A DNA stretch of 22,517 nt from Auxenochlorella pyrenoidosa (GCA_001430745.1 KQ482030.1:195939-218455), one strand, 5' to 3'. Numbered from the stretch's first letter, positions 8,224-19,184 are shown. Numbers and translations are program-made. Notes: a model not told the origin generated them from the sequence alone.

Positions 8224-11200
8224 ATGGCGCCCAAGCGCAAGCCGAAAGCAGCAGGTGCAGGGTGATCATCAAAGGTCGCTGCCTGACTCAACTGGCCTCC
8301 GGGCCTGAATTCAGGGTGCCTCGAGAGCCTTTCTAAGCGATGTGCAATGCCTCCTGGGCCGCAAGCATGGGGCACAGCCCACACGCCGCTGGTGCCGCCG
8401 CCGCCTGCCGCCACTCTTGTTGCAGCCCGACTCGCATGCTCAAGCTCGTGGGGTTCCCCCGCCGCCTGCCCTGTACGCCTCGCAGATCTGAGCGACGAGG
8501 AGCCCCAGAGTGGCAGCGACTTCGACCCGGGTGCTGGCGAGGACAGCGGGTCTGACTTTGACCTGGAGGCCGAGGAGGAGCCTCAGCCCAAGAAGAAGGC
8601 CACCCCTCGGAAGCGGGCAGCACCCAAGAAGAAGGGTGAGCGCTGGGGTGGAGTGGGGGTGGGGTGGGTGTTTGGGGGGGAGGGGGGCGTGTGTATGTGT
8701 GTGTGTGGTGGCGACGGCCGCGCGCGTGTGCACTGCGCGGCCTAGTTTGGGAGAAAGTGCTTTTGAGGGAGGGGGAGCACCGCATGCGCCTGCTGCTCGG
8801 GTTGCTGTCCGCCCAAGTCCCGCCCGCCGCCTGCCTGCCTGCCTGTTGCAGCTGCAGCGGCTGATGAGGCAGAGGGCGAGGGCGCGGGCGGCAGCGGCGC
8901 GAAACCAAAGCGGCAGCCGGCGAAGAAGGCCAGAAAGATCACAGAGGTCACGCAGGTGGGCCCGGGGGTTAATCATCAACGCCTGCCGTTGTGAAGAGCG
9001 CAAGGGGTGACAGGGGATGATGACACAAGCCAAGGCCATTGGTCTGCCGTGGGTGCGCTATGGAGAGGAGCCCAGCAGGGGCGTTGCAAACTTGGGACAG
9101 TCCGCCACCCTGGTTGCCTGGGCCTGCGGCCTGGCTGCCTGGCTGCCAAGCCCTCAAAGGCCCAACACTGTGCCGTGCCGCCCGGCCGTGGTGCCGCAGG
9201 TGGCGGGCGGCTGGACGCTGCACCCGCCCAGTCTCATCTACAAGTAAAGCCCCTGCCCTGCGTGCTAGGCTTGGCGCTGCTGCTGCCGCCATGTTGCCTG
9301 GGGAAAGCGTTTCAGCTGCTGCATACAGGCATCTCGCTGTGCTGTGTTTTGCTGCCTTGAGGGCGCCCTTCTGTGCCTGCTGGGCGTGCTGGGCATGGTG
9401 CACGCGCTGGGCCCGCCGGCCCCTCTGCCAGAACGCGCAACGCGGCTCCCCCCACCCTGCCCACCCTGCGCAGGCTGAACCCCAAGGCGCAGGGCGGCTC
9501 CAAGATTGCCGCCATCGACCTCGACGGCACGCTGGTGGGCGTGAAGAGCGGCGCGCAGTTTGCCAGGGGCCCAGGTGGGCGGCGGCGTGTCGGCTGGGGA
9601 GCCAGCGGCAGGGTTGCTGTCAGAAGGCTGTGGCATTGCCGCATCGCAGCCAACCAGGTGCCGCAGCCAAGCAAGGCTGGCAGTTGGGCCGAGGTGGCAC
9701 TGTGCACTGAGCTACACTCTGCGCATCGCCCCAGGCTGGGCCTGGGAGTGGGCACTAGCACATGTGGCGGGGCCCGAGGGGCTCTTGCCGCCGACTGCGC
9801 ACGCTGCTGCGCACGCGCATGTTGCGACCGCCTGCGGTGCCCGCTGCCCGCGCTGCGCTGCGCCGCAGACGACTGGAGGTTCTTCAACAAGCACGTGCCC
9901 GAGAAGGTGGCCGAGCTGCATGAGCAGGGCTACCAGCTGTGGATCATCACGTGAGGAGGAGGGGGGTTGGGGGTGGGATGGGGTGGGGTAGGGGTTGGGG
10001 GGTAGGCCAGACAGGCGTGGGCCCCGCTCCTTGAATAGCCCCTGCAGGGGTGCACAGCGAGCTTCGGACAGCAGGGTAGCGCCGAGGCGGCCCCGCTACT
10101 GCAGGCAGCGAGGCCCGGCTCGGACGCGCTTGCCGAGGGCTGTCGCCCGCGTGCAGGGCTGTCGGCTTTTGCTGGGTCACCCCTGATGCCTTTCTCAGCG
10201 CCTTTCCATTGCTTGCAGCTGCCCCCTGGTCTCTCCTGCACCTGCAGCAGCCAGGCTAGCCCCACCCGCCCCTTCCATATGTTGCATTTCCAGGCTGCCT
10301 GCCTGGCCTCACCTCCCCCACACCATCCCACTGTCCTGCAGCAACCAGGGCGGCATCAAGACGGCGCTGGACGGAAAGAGCTCTGAGAACGTGGGTTGGG
10401 GGCCAAGGGCTGCGCCATGCACGAGCCCACGGCTGCACAGCCTCCGACCCGGCCGCAGGCCTTGCCGGGCCTGCCCTCGATGGGCAGCCTGGAAATGCAA
10501 CAGATGCTGCTTGTCCGGCACCCCCGCGCGTGGCTGCGTCGACTTCCCAGCTCTGACCCTCTTGCTCGGCTGCCCGCCCACCAGGCAGTCCTCCGTCCAC
10601 GTCCCCTGTTCCCCATCTGACCTGTCAAAACGTCTGTCTCTGCCTGGCGCTGCAGACGCGGGCGCGGATCGACAATGTGATCGAGGCCATCAGCAAGAAG
10701 GCGAAGCAGGAGCTGCCCTTCCAGGTGGGGCAGCTGTTATTCTTCATCCGAGGTGGAGCGAGGGGCCGGGCACGTCTTTGGGGTGACCGTCGCTGGCCAG
10801 GCTCGCTGCACAGCCCTGAGATGCATGGGACAGCAGGGCCGGCGTGCCCTCCGGTGACCACCAGCAGGCGGGAAGGCCGTCGGGCGCTCTTGCTGGCCCC
10901 GGCGCAGCCTGCACGGCGCTGCGTGCTCCGTGTGCCCTCGTTCCGTGGGGTGGGGTGGGGGTGGGGGGGTCTCCCCGCTGCCCGCGCCAAGGGTGACAGC
11001 ACAAAGCTCACTTTGTGCAGCACGGCGAGCCCCCCCCCCCCCGCCAGGTCATCATGAGCACCCAGACAGGTGGCGACTACCACAAGCCCCGCACTGGCAT
11101 GTGGGACTTTTTGGTGGCCAACGCCAACCAGGGGGTGGCGCCCGACCTGAGGTGTGGACTTTTTGGTGACCGACGCCAATATGCCAATGCCACCAAGCCC

Positions 11201-13058
11201 TTCTGGCTGGGGCGTTGCGCAGTAAGCCAGCCAAGCACCCACTGGGCCTTGCCACCGCAGCTCTGCCTGCTACTTTCCGTACCCACCTGTGTGCCCGCCT
11301 GCTCTACTGCTCTGTGCAGTGAGAGCTTCTATATTGGCGACGCGGCGGGGCGCTCGACAGACATCAACCAGGGCGCCGACTCAGACCTGTGAGCCTGCCG
11401 CTGGCAGGGCACGTTGCTCTGCCCTCATGGCTCGAGCTGCAGCAAGGGAAGGGGGGGGCTTGGGAGCCGCAGTCGCCTGGCCGGCCGCGGCATCCCTGCC
11501 TGGCGCGCACAGCTGGTCTGCTGTGAGGCACCTCGACTCTGCTGCTGGCCTGCCCCCCCGCCCCCCCCCCCCTCTGCTGCAGCAAGTTTGCCGAGGGGGT
11601 GGGCATCAAGTTCTTCCTGCCAGAGGACAAGTTCGGGTGAGCCTGCGCCGCGCAGGCCTCGCCAGCGTTTGCCTGCAGACACCTGCATGATCTGCGAAGC
11701 GGTTCAGGCAGCCGCGGTGCCTGCTGCCTCGCACTGTGTCAGCCGGCCTGCCGCTGTGTTCGTGCTGGGCGACAAAGGCAGCCACTCTGCCGTGCTACCC
11801 CGTGCGCCCTCGTGCTCTGACAGTTGCGTGAGCCATGGCCAGCTCACCTTGATCAATGTCTCTGGTTTTCTCTGCAGCGAGCCGGAGCTCAAGACGGAGG
11901 CGGTCACCGGCACCAGCAGTGGCCTGAACTCAGACATGGCCGATGCATTTCGCAAGCTGGCAGGCATTGTCAGCGGTGCGTGCCCGCCTGCGTGCTGCTC
12001 CTTCAGCTGCTGGCTGCCGCTGCCTGGCGCTGCTCGGGTGCACTGCATGCTGCCCAGCTGGGGCAGCCTGCACCCTGCATGTCTGCCCCTTCTTGGCCCC
12101 TGGCACTTGGGTGTCCGTTTGAGTCCTCCATGAATCTGTGTCCAGCCGCTCCACCCCCACTGGCCGCCTGGCCATCCAACACGCTCTGCTTCTGTTCTGG
12201 GTCTGTGTCGCACATTATGGTCAGACAGACTTTGCACTGAAACACGCAAGCGAGCGACTCTGCTGCGCTGTCCTGCTGCAGCCGAGCCCTTCAAGGCCAA
12301 CGCGTTCAAAAAGGTGGCCGACATCGTCGACGCCCACCCCGAAAAGATTACCGTGAGCAGAGGGGGGGGGGGGGGTAGCCCTTGGTCCGCGCGCTTGAAC
12401 GTCTCGCTGCAGTGACTCCCGGGGGCCCAGCCTGGCCACACAGGGCAGTCGCCTCACCCAGAGCCTCTGAGGGCGTGGCATGGTCGCTCTGGTAAGCCCC
12501 CAGCGCTTACCATGGGCACGCCTCCCCCCGCCAAGCCTTTCCCTGGGATCTCTCATTCGGTCCTCCTGGCGTCGCCCTCCCCGACGCCCGGCCAGCGTCT
12601 CAGGCCTGGTGCGCATGCCCCACCCTGCCCCGCAGGCCGCCAGCCAGCTCAAGGGCACCAAGGGCGTGGGGCCCAGCTCCCTTGCCAAGATCGCAGAGGT
12701 GGGGCGCCTGCATGGCTTGGTCGTGGTGTTGTTGGTGCTAGGCGGCGCCGCGGAGGAGAATCCCTGGCGACCTTCGATGTGTGTCGAGCGCCGGGAGGCT
12801 GTGGCCGTTGCACAGAGGAGCGGTCGGGCAGCGCGCTATGCTCCAGCCTGCTCCCGGCTCTTCTTGTGCACGCACAATGTCAGCAAGAGCAAGCGATGTG
12901 CTGCCGCCTCCTGCCCCCTTCTGTTGAACCGCTGCCGGATTGTTTTCACCCCCCTGCAGTTCCTTGAAACCGGCACCCTGGCGGCCCTGACCGAGGCGGG
13001 CATCACAGTGGGCGGGCCCCCTGACAAGCAGGCCGAGGTGGGCCTCAAGTTCCTCTGA
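8224..13058 (+). CDS. ZDP: DNA 3'-phosphatase (PNKP/ZDP type) with C-terminal Pol-beta-like HhH domain
   Basis: Fifteen exons give 395 residues: 8224-8254, 8486-8635, 8852-8955, 9200-9243, 9474-9574, 9869-9950, 10342-10390, 10656-10724, 11048-11151, 11320-11388, 11583-11636, 11878-11975, 12282-12352, 12636-12698 and 12960-13058. All introns are GT-AG. Residues 1-95 are low-complexity, with acidic DLSDEE/SGSDFD blocks and a basic PKKKATPRKRAAPKKK nuclear-targeting stretch. The HAD phosphatase core spans about 97-286: IAAIDLDGTLV (nucleophile D125, acid D127), KSG, DDWRFF, WIITNQGGI, KPRTGMWDF (K223), YIGDAAGR (D252) and the ending FFLPEDKFG. This removes 3'-phosphates at DNA breaks during single-strand break and base excision repair. 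No kinase domain follows, as in plant ZDP, and no PARP-type zinc fingers are seen. Instead residues about 302-377 form a DNA polymerase X 8-kDa-like domain (LNSDMADAFRKLAGIV, then KGVGPSSLAKIAEFLETG). Exon 3 could start 6 nt later (8858) without a frame change. Confidence 0.93.
11104..11180. repeat. Partial copy of exon 9 inside the following intron
   Basis: A 25-bp segment of 3'-phosphatase exon 9 (11104-11128, encoding part of WDFLVANAN) recurs at 11156-11180 with three substitutions. The second copy begins four bases into the intron, directly after the donor. A near-direct duplication of about 52 bp period at the exon end explains it. Confidence 0.85.
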
Positions 13059-13694
13059 GACAGCCGGCAAACGGGGCAGTGTTGGAGCGGAGCGAACGTT
13101 GGATGGCCACGCTGCTGGCGATGCTTGCTGCAGCACTGCTGGTAGGGCGTGGTGATGCAACAAAGATGATTGATGTAAACGGCTTGACCTGACCGCTGCA
13201 AAATCTGTTGGGATGGTCGGACGACGGGGCTGGCAAGCCACGCGGCCTGGAGAGGGTGCTGCAAGAGAATGAGGAGCAGGTGTGAAGCAGAAGTGTTCGA
13301 CAACTGCCCTGCCTTGGGATTGCTTGCTGTCATTTGCCATCATGAGCACACCGTGCACCTGCACCAGGGCTCGGAAGAGATAAAGCGCAGGGGAGATACT
13401 TGCGGCTGCGGCCCCTGGCGGGACATCAGTGCTGCCAGTGTCTCACCTGCCCGTCCAACTGCGGCCCTCTGGCCGCAAGATAGACCCCGTCATACATCCA
13501 CAAACGCGATCTCAGCAAGTCGCTGGCCAGCAGAGCCTGTTTAGCGCCATTTTGAGGACGCTGAGTGCTGGCGGGGGCCGGGAAGAAAGCCAGAGGAAGC
13601 CCCAAGAGCAGGACTTTCTCCTCAGCCATCCCTTTTCGCGCAGTCGCGAGTCCTGATTCGCTCTACGGTCCCTCCGCCCTCCTAGTGCTGTAAA
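13059..13694. other. 3'UTR of the 3'-phosphatase and upstream flank of the small ORF
   Basis: No recognisable coding exon is present on either strand in these 636 bp. The first part is probably 3'UTR, with a TGTAA at 13174-13178. The last 60 bp or so before 13695 are pyrimidine-rich and could be promoter/5'UTR for the small ORF. Confidence 0.55.
13174..13178 (+). terminator. Candidate TGTAA polyadenylation signal (3'-phosphatase)
   Basis: TGTAA lies 116 bp after the TGA stop of the 3'-phosphatase on the coding strand. Confidence 0.5.
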
Positions 13695-14014
13695 ATGGCT
13701 GGCGCATACCTCGTTGCGAGCGCTGCCTTTGTAGCAGCCGCCGAGGCCCTTTCCAAGCTTGCCACCTCAAAGAAGAAGTGCGTTTTGGGAGGAGCTGGCC
13801 CAACTGTGCTCGGTGGACAAGCGGAATTCTCGCTGCTGGTGGCGTTCAGCACAGTTAGCCCGATTGGAGTGCGTGTGAGCGTGCTGTAACTGTATAGATC
13901 AGTCAAAGCCAGCGGTTGGGGCAGGCGGCGTGACCAGGGCTTCTCCCAATCGGCCCCTCCAGCACCTTTTGGACCATCCTGATCACACTTGTGCTGCATC
14001 TTGATTGCAGATGA
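13695..14014 (+). CDS. Possible small spliced ORF, 28 residues, unknown function
   Basis: I do not recognise this as a known family. Exon 1 (13695-13777) begins with ATG and reads MAGAYLVASAAFVAAAEALS and then KLATSKK. A GTGCGT donor follows, a form used repeatedly in this window, and a TTGCAG acceptor lies at 14005-14010. Joining exon 2 at 14011 gives one more lysine codon and then TGA at 14012-14014. The product would be one hydrophobic, alanine-rich helix with a Lys-Lys-Lys end, like a tiny membrane-anchored subunit. If the intron is retained the frame runs to 13889 and gives 64 residues. Evidence is limited to the start, splice-like sites and composition. It could be a non-coding transcript or chance. 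Confidence 0.3.
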
Positions 14015-15125
14015 TGGATCCTTCATGGGCGCGATGAGCGCCTCTCATGGCTTTGTGCCGCTGTCTACTGAGCGGCACTACACCCGCCCCGCCCCTTCCA
14101 GTTGGGCAGTGATTGCCGCCCCACTTCAATAATCTTGCCCGCATGCCCCTCCATGGAGCACCTGAACCTCCATCCAGCCTTGCCAAGCCTTTGTTGCTTG
14201 CGTGTGCAAAGTGGAGCCTTGCCTGCGGCTTACTTCACGCCGCGTGCAGCACAGTCGAGGAATGCCTTTACCTTCCTGTTCATTTGAACATATCGGAACA
14301 AATACTGAACAGCGCTTGCCGCCCCCTGCCAGCCCAACCCAACTGCTCATTGTGAGGACCTGTGCGCCCTGCAACCCTTGCCCTGCCCTTCCGCCCAGCC
14401 CCCTCTGGCTTTCATTCACATTGCAACCTTGCATGAACGAGCCCCTGCCCACCTGTGCCATTCCCTTGGCATGCTCCATGTCATCCGGGCCTCCTGCTGA
14501 TCTATCGATCGACGACTAATCTGCAATGACAGCACCAGCCTTTCCTGTGCCCCTGCCCTTCCCGCGCCCATTGGCCTTTCCGGCTGCGTGGCCTGCTCAG
14601 ATTGTAACACAGCAACAGTTAGTTGGGAGTTGGTGTACAAAAGGAGTCGGGAATCCAGAGTGTCTCATTGGAGACACGGCGGCAAATGCTGGATGGTATC
14701 AGCGGACAAGTGCCCGCCACGGAACTTGGAGCTTGCGCCGAGTCGCTGTTGACCAAGTCTATCTCCTCTGATGCTTTCTGCGCGTCTCTGTGTCTATAGG
14801 ACCAGGAGGGTGTTTCAGAGGTGGAGGGCATGAGGATGCTGTGCTGAAGCCCTCCACTGCAACGCTGCGCAACATGCTGTGGCTGCCGCCGCCCAGTGCT
14901 GCAGCTCGACCCGCACCTCCTGTGGAGTCCTGTTTTCCTCTCTTTGACGCCGGACAACTTTGCATGCTTGCTGGGTATTGAGCTTGCAATTTGGCCCAGA
15001 AGTGATCGCGCCTTGACGCTCGGCAGCTGCAAGAGCGGTTCGGCGTGCGAAATTGATAGCTATTCAGAGTACACAATTTGGGTGTGTGCCATCACAACGC
15101 CGGAGGCCAAACAAAGCAAAGCGCG
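14015..15125. other. Intergenic region before SSL1
   Basis: This 1.1-kb stretch shows no exon I can tie to a protein family on either strand, and its open frames have no family motifs. It probably holds a 3'UTR for the upstream transcript, with a TGTAA at 14603-14607, and the SSL1 promoter/5'UTR. Confidence 0.55.
14603..14607 (+). terminator. Candidate TGTAA polyadenylation signal
   Basis: TGTAA on the plus strand lies about 590 bp beyond the small ORF's stop. It would suit a long 3'UTR if that transcript is real. Confidence 0.35.
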
Positions 15126-18100
15126 ATGGCAGCGGCCCCCAGACTAGAGGGGCGCGGCGTTGATTTGGAGGAGGACGACGGCGAGGATCTCAGGTGCGGA
15201 CTGGTACGCGGTGCGTGCCCATGCGTCAAGCAAACATCCTGCTGCTGCCGCCGCCGCTGCTGCTGCCACCGCTGCCGTCGCCGCCTGCCCAGACGCACGT
15301 CCCGACTCGACTTGCGCAGGGCGGGCGAGGAGGCTCGTGGCCTGGCTGCTTTCGAGCGGGAGTATGAGGACGATCACTCCTGGGAAGATCTTGAGGAGGA
15401 TGAGTACGGCAACCTGCGGGCACCGGTGGGTGCTGCTGGCACCGTCTTGAGCTATCGCTCTGGTGCCGTTCGCGCTCAGTCTCCTCCTCTTTGCGGCTGG
15501 CTGGCAGTCGCAGTGTTGCCCATCGTGATGCGCAAGGCTGCAGAAGGGGACCGCCCGACCTGCATGTGCAAAGTGTGCGCGTGCATGTCCCGCCTCGGCT
15601 GCTCGATAGCGCGCCAGCTGAGAGCTCGCAAATTGCCTGCATCTTGACTCGAAACTCCTCGTCCACCTATCCTCACTCCAGGACCGGAGCGAGGAGCAGC
15701 GGGCGCGGCGGCGCAGGCTGCTCAGTGCGGCGCAGAGCGCGCGCATCCGGCGAGGCATGATCCGCTACGTCCAGGCGCGCCTGCTAGCACCAAACCCTGG
15801 CTGGGTCCTTAGCCTGGCACGCAGCCGAGGACTCCAAGCATGTGCCAATGCTTAACGTGGCAGGCCCTCAGCGCCATGATTGCCGACGCGCCGCAGTGCG
15901 TGCCTGCGCCGGCGCGCCGCCCTTTGGCTCAGCTTGCCGCCCCCCACACGCATACGCACCGCTGCTGCGCGCTCCCGTCCTGCTCATGTGCGTGCCTCCT
16001 CCCGCTGCTGCAGGTGGTGCTGGACCTCTCCCGGGCAGCCTCCCTCACCGATATGCGCCCGCTGAGGGCAGCAGTGATGAGCGGCATCCTGCAGGTGGGC
16101 CCCTGTGCGCAGGCTGGGAGTCGAGTTCGAATCCAGCGCCATCCTTCTGCCACAGTCCTTCTGGAGCCGGCCTAAGACTTTGTGCACAATTTCACCAGTG
16201 CATTGCTCCTGCAATGCCCTGGCCCCCACCGTCACCACCACAACCACCACCACTCACTCACACACACAAACACACACACACACGCTCCCCTGCCCCCTGC
16301 CCCGCAGCGCTTCATCCGAGCCTTCTTTGACGAGAATCCGCTCAGCCAGTTGGGCCTCATCGTTCTGCGCAACGGGGTGGCAGAGCGCCTGACAGAGCTG
16401 TCATCTGCGCCGGTGAGCCGCGGCCGCCTCACCAGCAGCTGCTTGCTGCCCAGCCGCCCGCGGCAGAGGCGTGGCCTAGGGGCAGAGACAGCTGCCGCAC
16501 CTGCCGCTTCGTCGACCGATGTTGCGGGCGGCCATGCTGATGGGGGGCAGTGGGCGTTGGAGGGGTGCGCACCCTGCGGGTAGGCTGCAGCTGCACGGCA
16601 GCTGGGCATGCCAAGGACTGTGCGGCGCATGCCTTGCCCGCAACCCATTGGCTGGCCCGGTGCCTGCGCCCCGCGGCAGGAGGCGCACATTGCGCGGCTG
16701 CGGCGCAACCTGGACACGGGAGGGGACGCCTCGCTGCAGAATGCCTTGGACGTTGCTGTCGACGCGCTCAAGAGCATCCCGCCCTACGGCCACAGGCGAG
16801 CTGGGCAGGGTGGTCGGGCCTGGCGGCGCAGCCGAGCAGCCCGTGCTGATGGGTGTTGTGGACCTAGTGGATTCAAGATGCACCTGGGGGTTCGTGCTTC
16901 CTGGTGTGCGATGCGCCCAGTGGCAACGCCAGCGTCAGCAAGGGCGCATGCGCAGGCCCGCCACAGGTCGCCAGCTGCGGCCGCGCGCACCTCAGCACGC
17001 AAAGGTGTAGGCAGACATGCCTCTTGCGCTCTCCCAGGGTCACCCCCGCTTGCCCGCCCTGCCCGCCCCCCCGGCCTCTGCAGGGAGGTGCTGTTCATGC
17101 TGGCGGCGCTGAGCACTTGTGACCCAGGGGACATCGCTGCCTCCATCAAGGCAGCCAAGCAGCACCGAGTGCGGGTGTCGGGTGCGCTGGGGCTGCAGCC
17201 AGGGCGTGTCGGCATGGCCGCCAGGCATGCGCCCGCAGCGCCAGCAGGCACCCCCGTGCTTGGGCCGCTGCAGCCGCCCTGCGTGCTTCCCGGGCAGAGG
17301 CCTCCCGCCACAAGCGCTGCATGTGCAGCGGCAGAAGGAGGCGGCAGCCGTGGGCTGCGAGGGCCTGCTGCCGGCTATGCAGCCAACCCAGATCGTGTTC
17401 GTGGCGCCCCCCTGTACTGCACCCCACCCCTACCCCCCCACCCCATCCCACCCCCCTGCTGCGCAGTGGTGGGCCTGGCGGCTGAGATGTATGTCTGCCG
17501 GCGCATGACGCAGCAGACGGGCGGCACATACTCGGGTGGGCGGGACCGTGAGCCAGCCAGGGCCCCATAACCCTGGCCAGGCCTGGTGGGCACTAGCCAC
17601 TGGGCCCCCCATCCTGCCTCCTCGGCGCCCAGCAGCCCTGGCCCTTTCCAGGCCCAGAAAAGCACCCCACCCCCACCCCCACCCCACTTGTGCAGCACCT
17701 GCCTCACTGGCCCCCAGCCACCCACCATGCCGCTCCATCCCTGCTGCCTGCAACCTCCCGCCACGCCTCTCCACCCCCTGCTGCCTGCTACCTCACATCC
17801 TGCCCCTCCACCCCCGCTGCCTGCGAGCGCAGTGGCCATGAACGAGGGGCACCTGCAGGAGCTGATGTTGGAGCATGCCGTGCCGCCGCCCGCCCCGCCC
17901 GGCTCCTCGGCCGTCTCGCTCGTGCGTATGGGCTTCCCGCCGCGCAACCCGGAGGCCCCGGGAGCTGCGGCGTTCTGCGGTGCGTGGGGCCAAGGGGGGC
18001 GGGGGGAGGGGGGCATGGTCCGGCGGAGTGGGGTCGGGGTCGGGGGAAGGGAAGAGGGATTGGTTCGCAAGTTGGGTTTGTGTGCGTGTGTGTTTGGCGG

Positions 18101-19184
18101 GGGGTAGGGGGGGGGGCATGGTCCCGCGTAGTGGGGTCGGGGGCGGGGGAAGGGAAGGGGGATGGTTTGGCAGGTTGGTTTTGTGTGCGTGCTGATGTTG
18201 CGTGGGGGGGGGTGGAGGGGCGGTCCTGCGGGGTTTGGGGTCGGCGAGGGGCGTGGCTGCCGCTCTGCCCACCTCTCAGGCGCACACATGCCTGCCCCCT
18301 GGGCGCTCGTGCCTGCCATTGTGCCACACCCAACCGCCGCCGACCCCCCCACCCCACCCCACCCCACCCCACCCCACCCCCGCCCCGCGCCCACTTGCCC
18401 GCCCGCCCCACAGACGAGGGCTGCCTGCTGCAGCCGGGCGGCTACACCTGCCCGCGCTGCCGCGCCCGTGTGCCCGAGCTGCCCAGCCAGTGCCACGTGT
18501 GCGGCCTCTCCCTGGTGGCCTCCCCCCACCTGGCCCGCTCCTACCACCACCTCTTCCCGGTCAAGCCCTTCCGCGAGGTGCCGGCAGAGGAGCTGGCAGC
18601 GGGCGGGCCGGTGAGCCAGGAAGCGCGCCGGGCTGGCAGGCGGGCTGGCCGGCACGAGGGGTTGGGGGGTTGAAGACTGCGACGCCTGAGGTGGCGCAGC
18701 CCTGCGGCAGGCAGAGCAGCGGCGGGTCTCCCTAGGGGCTGCTGCCCGCCTGTGTACTGTCCATGCGCTTTGCTGCCATCGGAACAGCCATGCAAGAGGC
18801 GGTTTTGTGCGCGAGGCTGTCAGAGCAATCCCAATTTCAAGCAAGGTTGACACCCCTGGCTGACCCTTGCGCACGCAGGGCTGCGGCGGGCGACAGTTGG
18901 ATGTGGCTCCCCCTTTTGCGGCGGGCCTGCAGTACTGCTATGGCTGCTACCAGCCCCTGGGGCAGCCCCACAGCAGCAGCAGCGGGGCACGTGGAGCAGC
19001 GGCAGCGGCAGCGGCAGCAGCTGGAGCGGCAGGCGCGGCGGGCGGCGGCATTGTGTCGTGCTGCCCCGACTGCCTCGCCCTGTTCTGCTTCGACTGCGAC
19101 GCCTTCATTCACGAACAGCTGCACAACTGCCCAAGCTGCGAGTGCCTGCCGCCACAGCTGGCTGCCGCTGCGGGTGACAACTGA
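15126..19184 (+). CDS. SSL1: TFIIH core subunit p44 / SSL1 (GTF2H2)
   Basis: Eleven exons give 461 residues: 15126-15193, 15320-15425, 15682-15774, 16014-16094, 16308-16412, 16680-16795, 17084-17181, 17467-17535, 17833-17979, 18414-18610 and 18879-19184. p44 is a core TFIIH subunit that activates the XPD helicase in nucleotide excision repair and Pol II initiation. Order matches the family: acidic [21 protein letters not shown] plus [10 protein letters not shown] (start of the von Willebrand A domain, D93), [18 protein letters not shown], a [18 protein letters not shown] strand, [20 protein letters not shown] and SLVRMGFP. The zinc region follows: [20 protein letters not shown] (C307, C310, C321, C324), the signature [11 protein letters not shown], and the C-terminal RING-like CYGC/CCPDC/FCFDCD/CPSC set. 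An Ala/Ser/Gly-rich insert of about 30 residues splits the last zinc domain. Introns 3 and 6 use GC donors (GCGCGC, GCGAGC). For intron 3 a GT donor six bases upstream is possible but would delete two conserved-length residues. Confidence 0.95.
16259..16283. repeat. (CA)n microsatellite in SSL1 intron 4
   Basis: A CA-rich run with one AA interruption lies about 25 bp before the exon 5 acceptor, as in the epimerase and IPCS introns. Confidence 0.92.
18014..18192. repeat. About 103-bp tandem duplication in SSL1 intron 9
   Basis: Two diverged copies start at CATGGTC (18014 and 18117) and share G-rich blocks (GTGGGGTCGGGG, GGGGGAAGGGAAG) ending in TTTGTGTGCGTG. A weaker third trace follows near 18220. 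The sense strand is strongly G-rich. Confidence 0.8.
18345..18384. repeat. (ACCCC)n pentanucleotide repeat before SSL1 exon 10
   Basis: About eight CCCCA units form the pyrimidine-rich tract leading to the exon 10 acceptor at 18411-18413. Confidence 0.9.

Noticed and set aside
9016..9199. C-box-like ATGATGA in a 3'-phosphatase intron, a possible C/D snoRNA
   Set aside because: No D box (CTGA) and no terminal stem at suitable spacing within the intron.
8224..13058. Polynucleotide kinase domain, giving a full PNKP
   Set aside because: No P-loop kinase motif follows the phosphatase. The C-terminus is the Pol-beta-like domain and then the stop.
16121..16140. tRNA-like B box (GAGTTCGAATCC) in SSL1 intron 4
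   Set aside because: The flanking bases cannot form a T stem, and no A box, anticodon arm or acceptor stem is found around it.
17375..18874. Very long minus-strand open frame opposite SSL1 (about 499 codons)
   Set aside because: It is low-complexity, Pro/Gly-rich translation of introns and antisense exons of SSL1. High GC content makes stop codons rare. It has no domain motifs.
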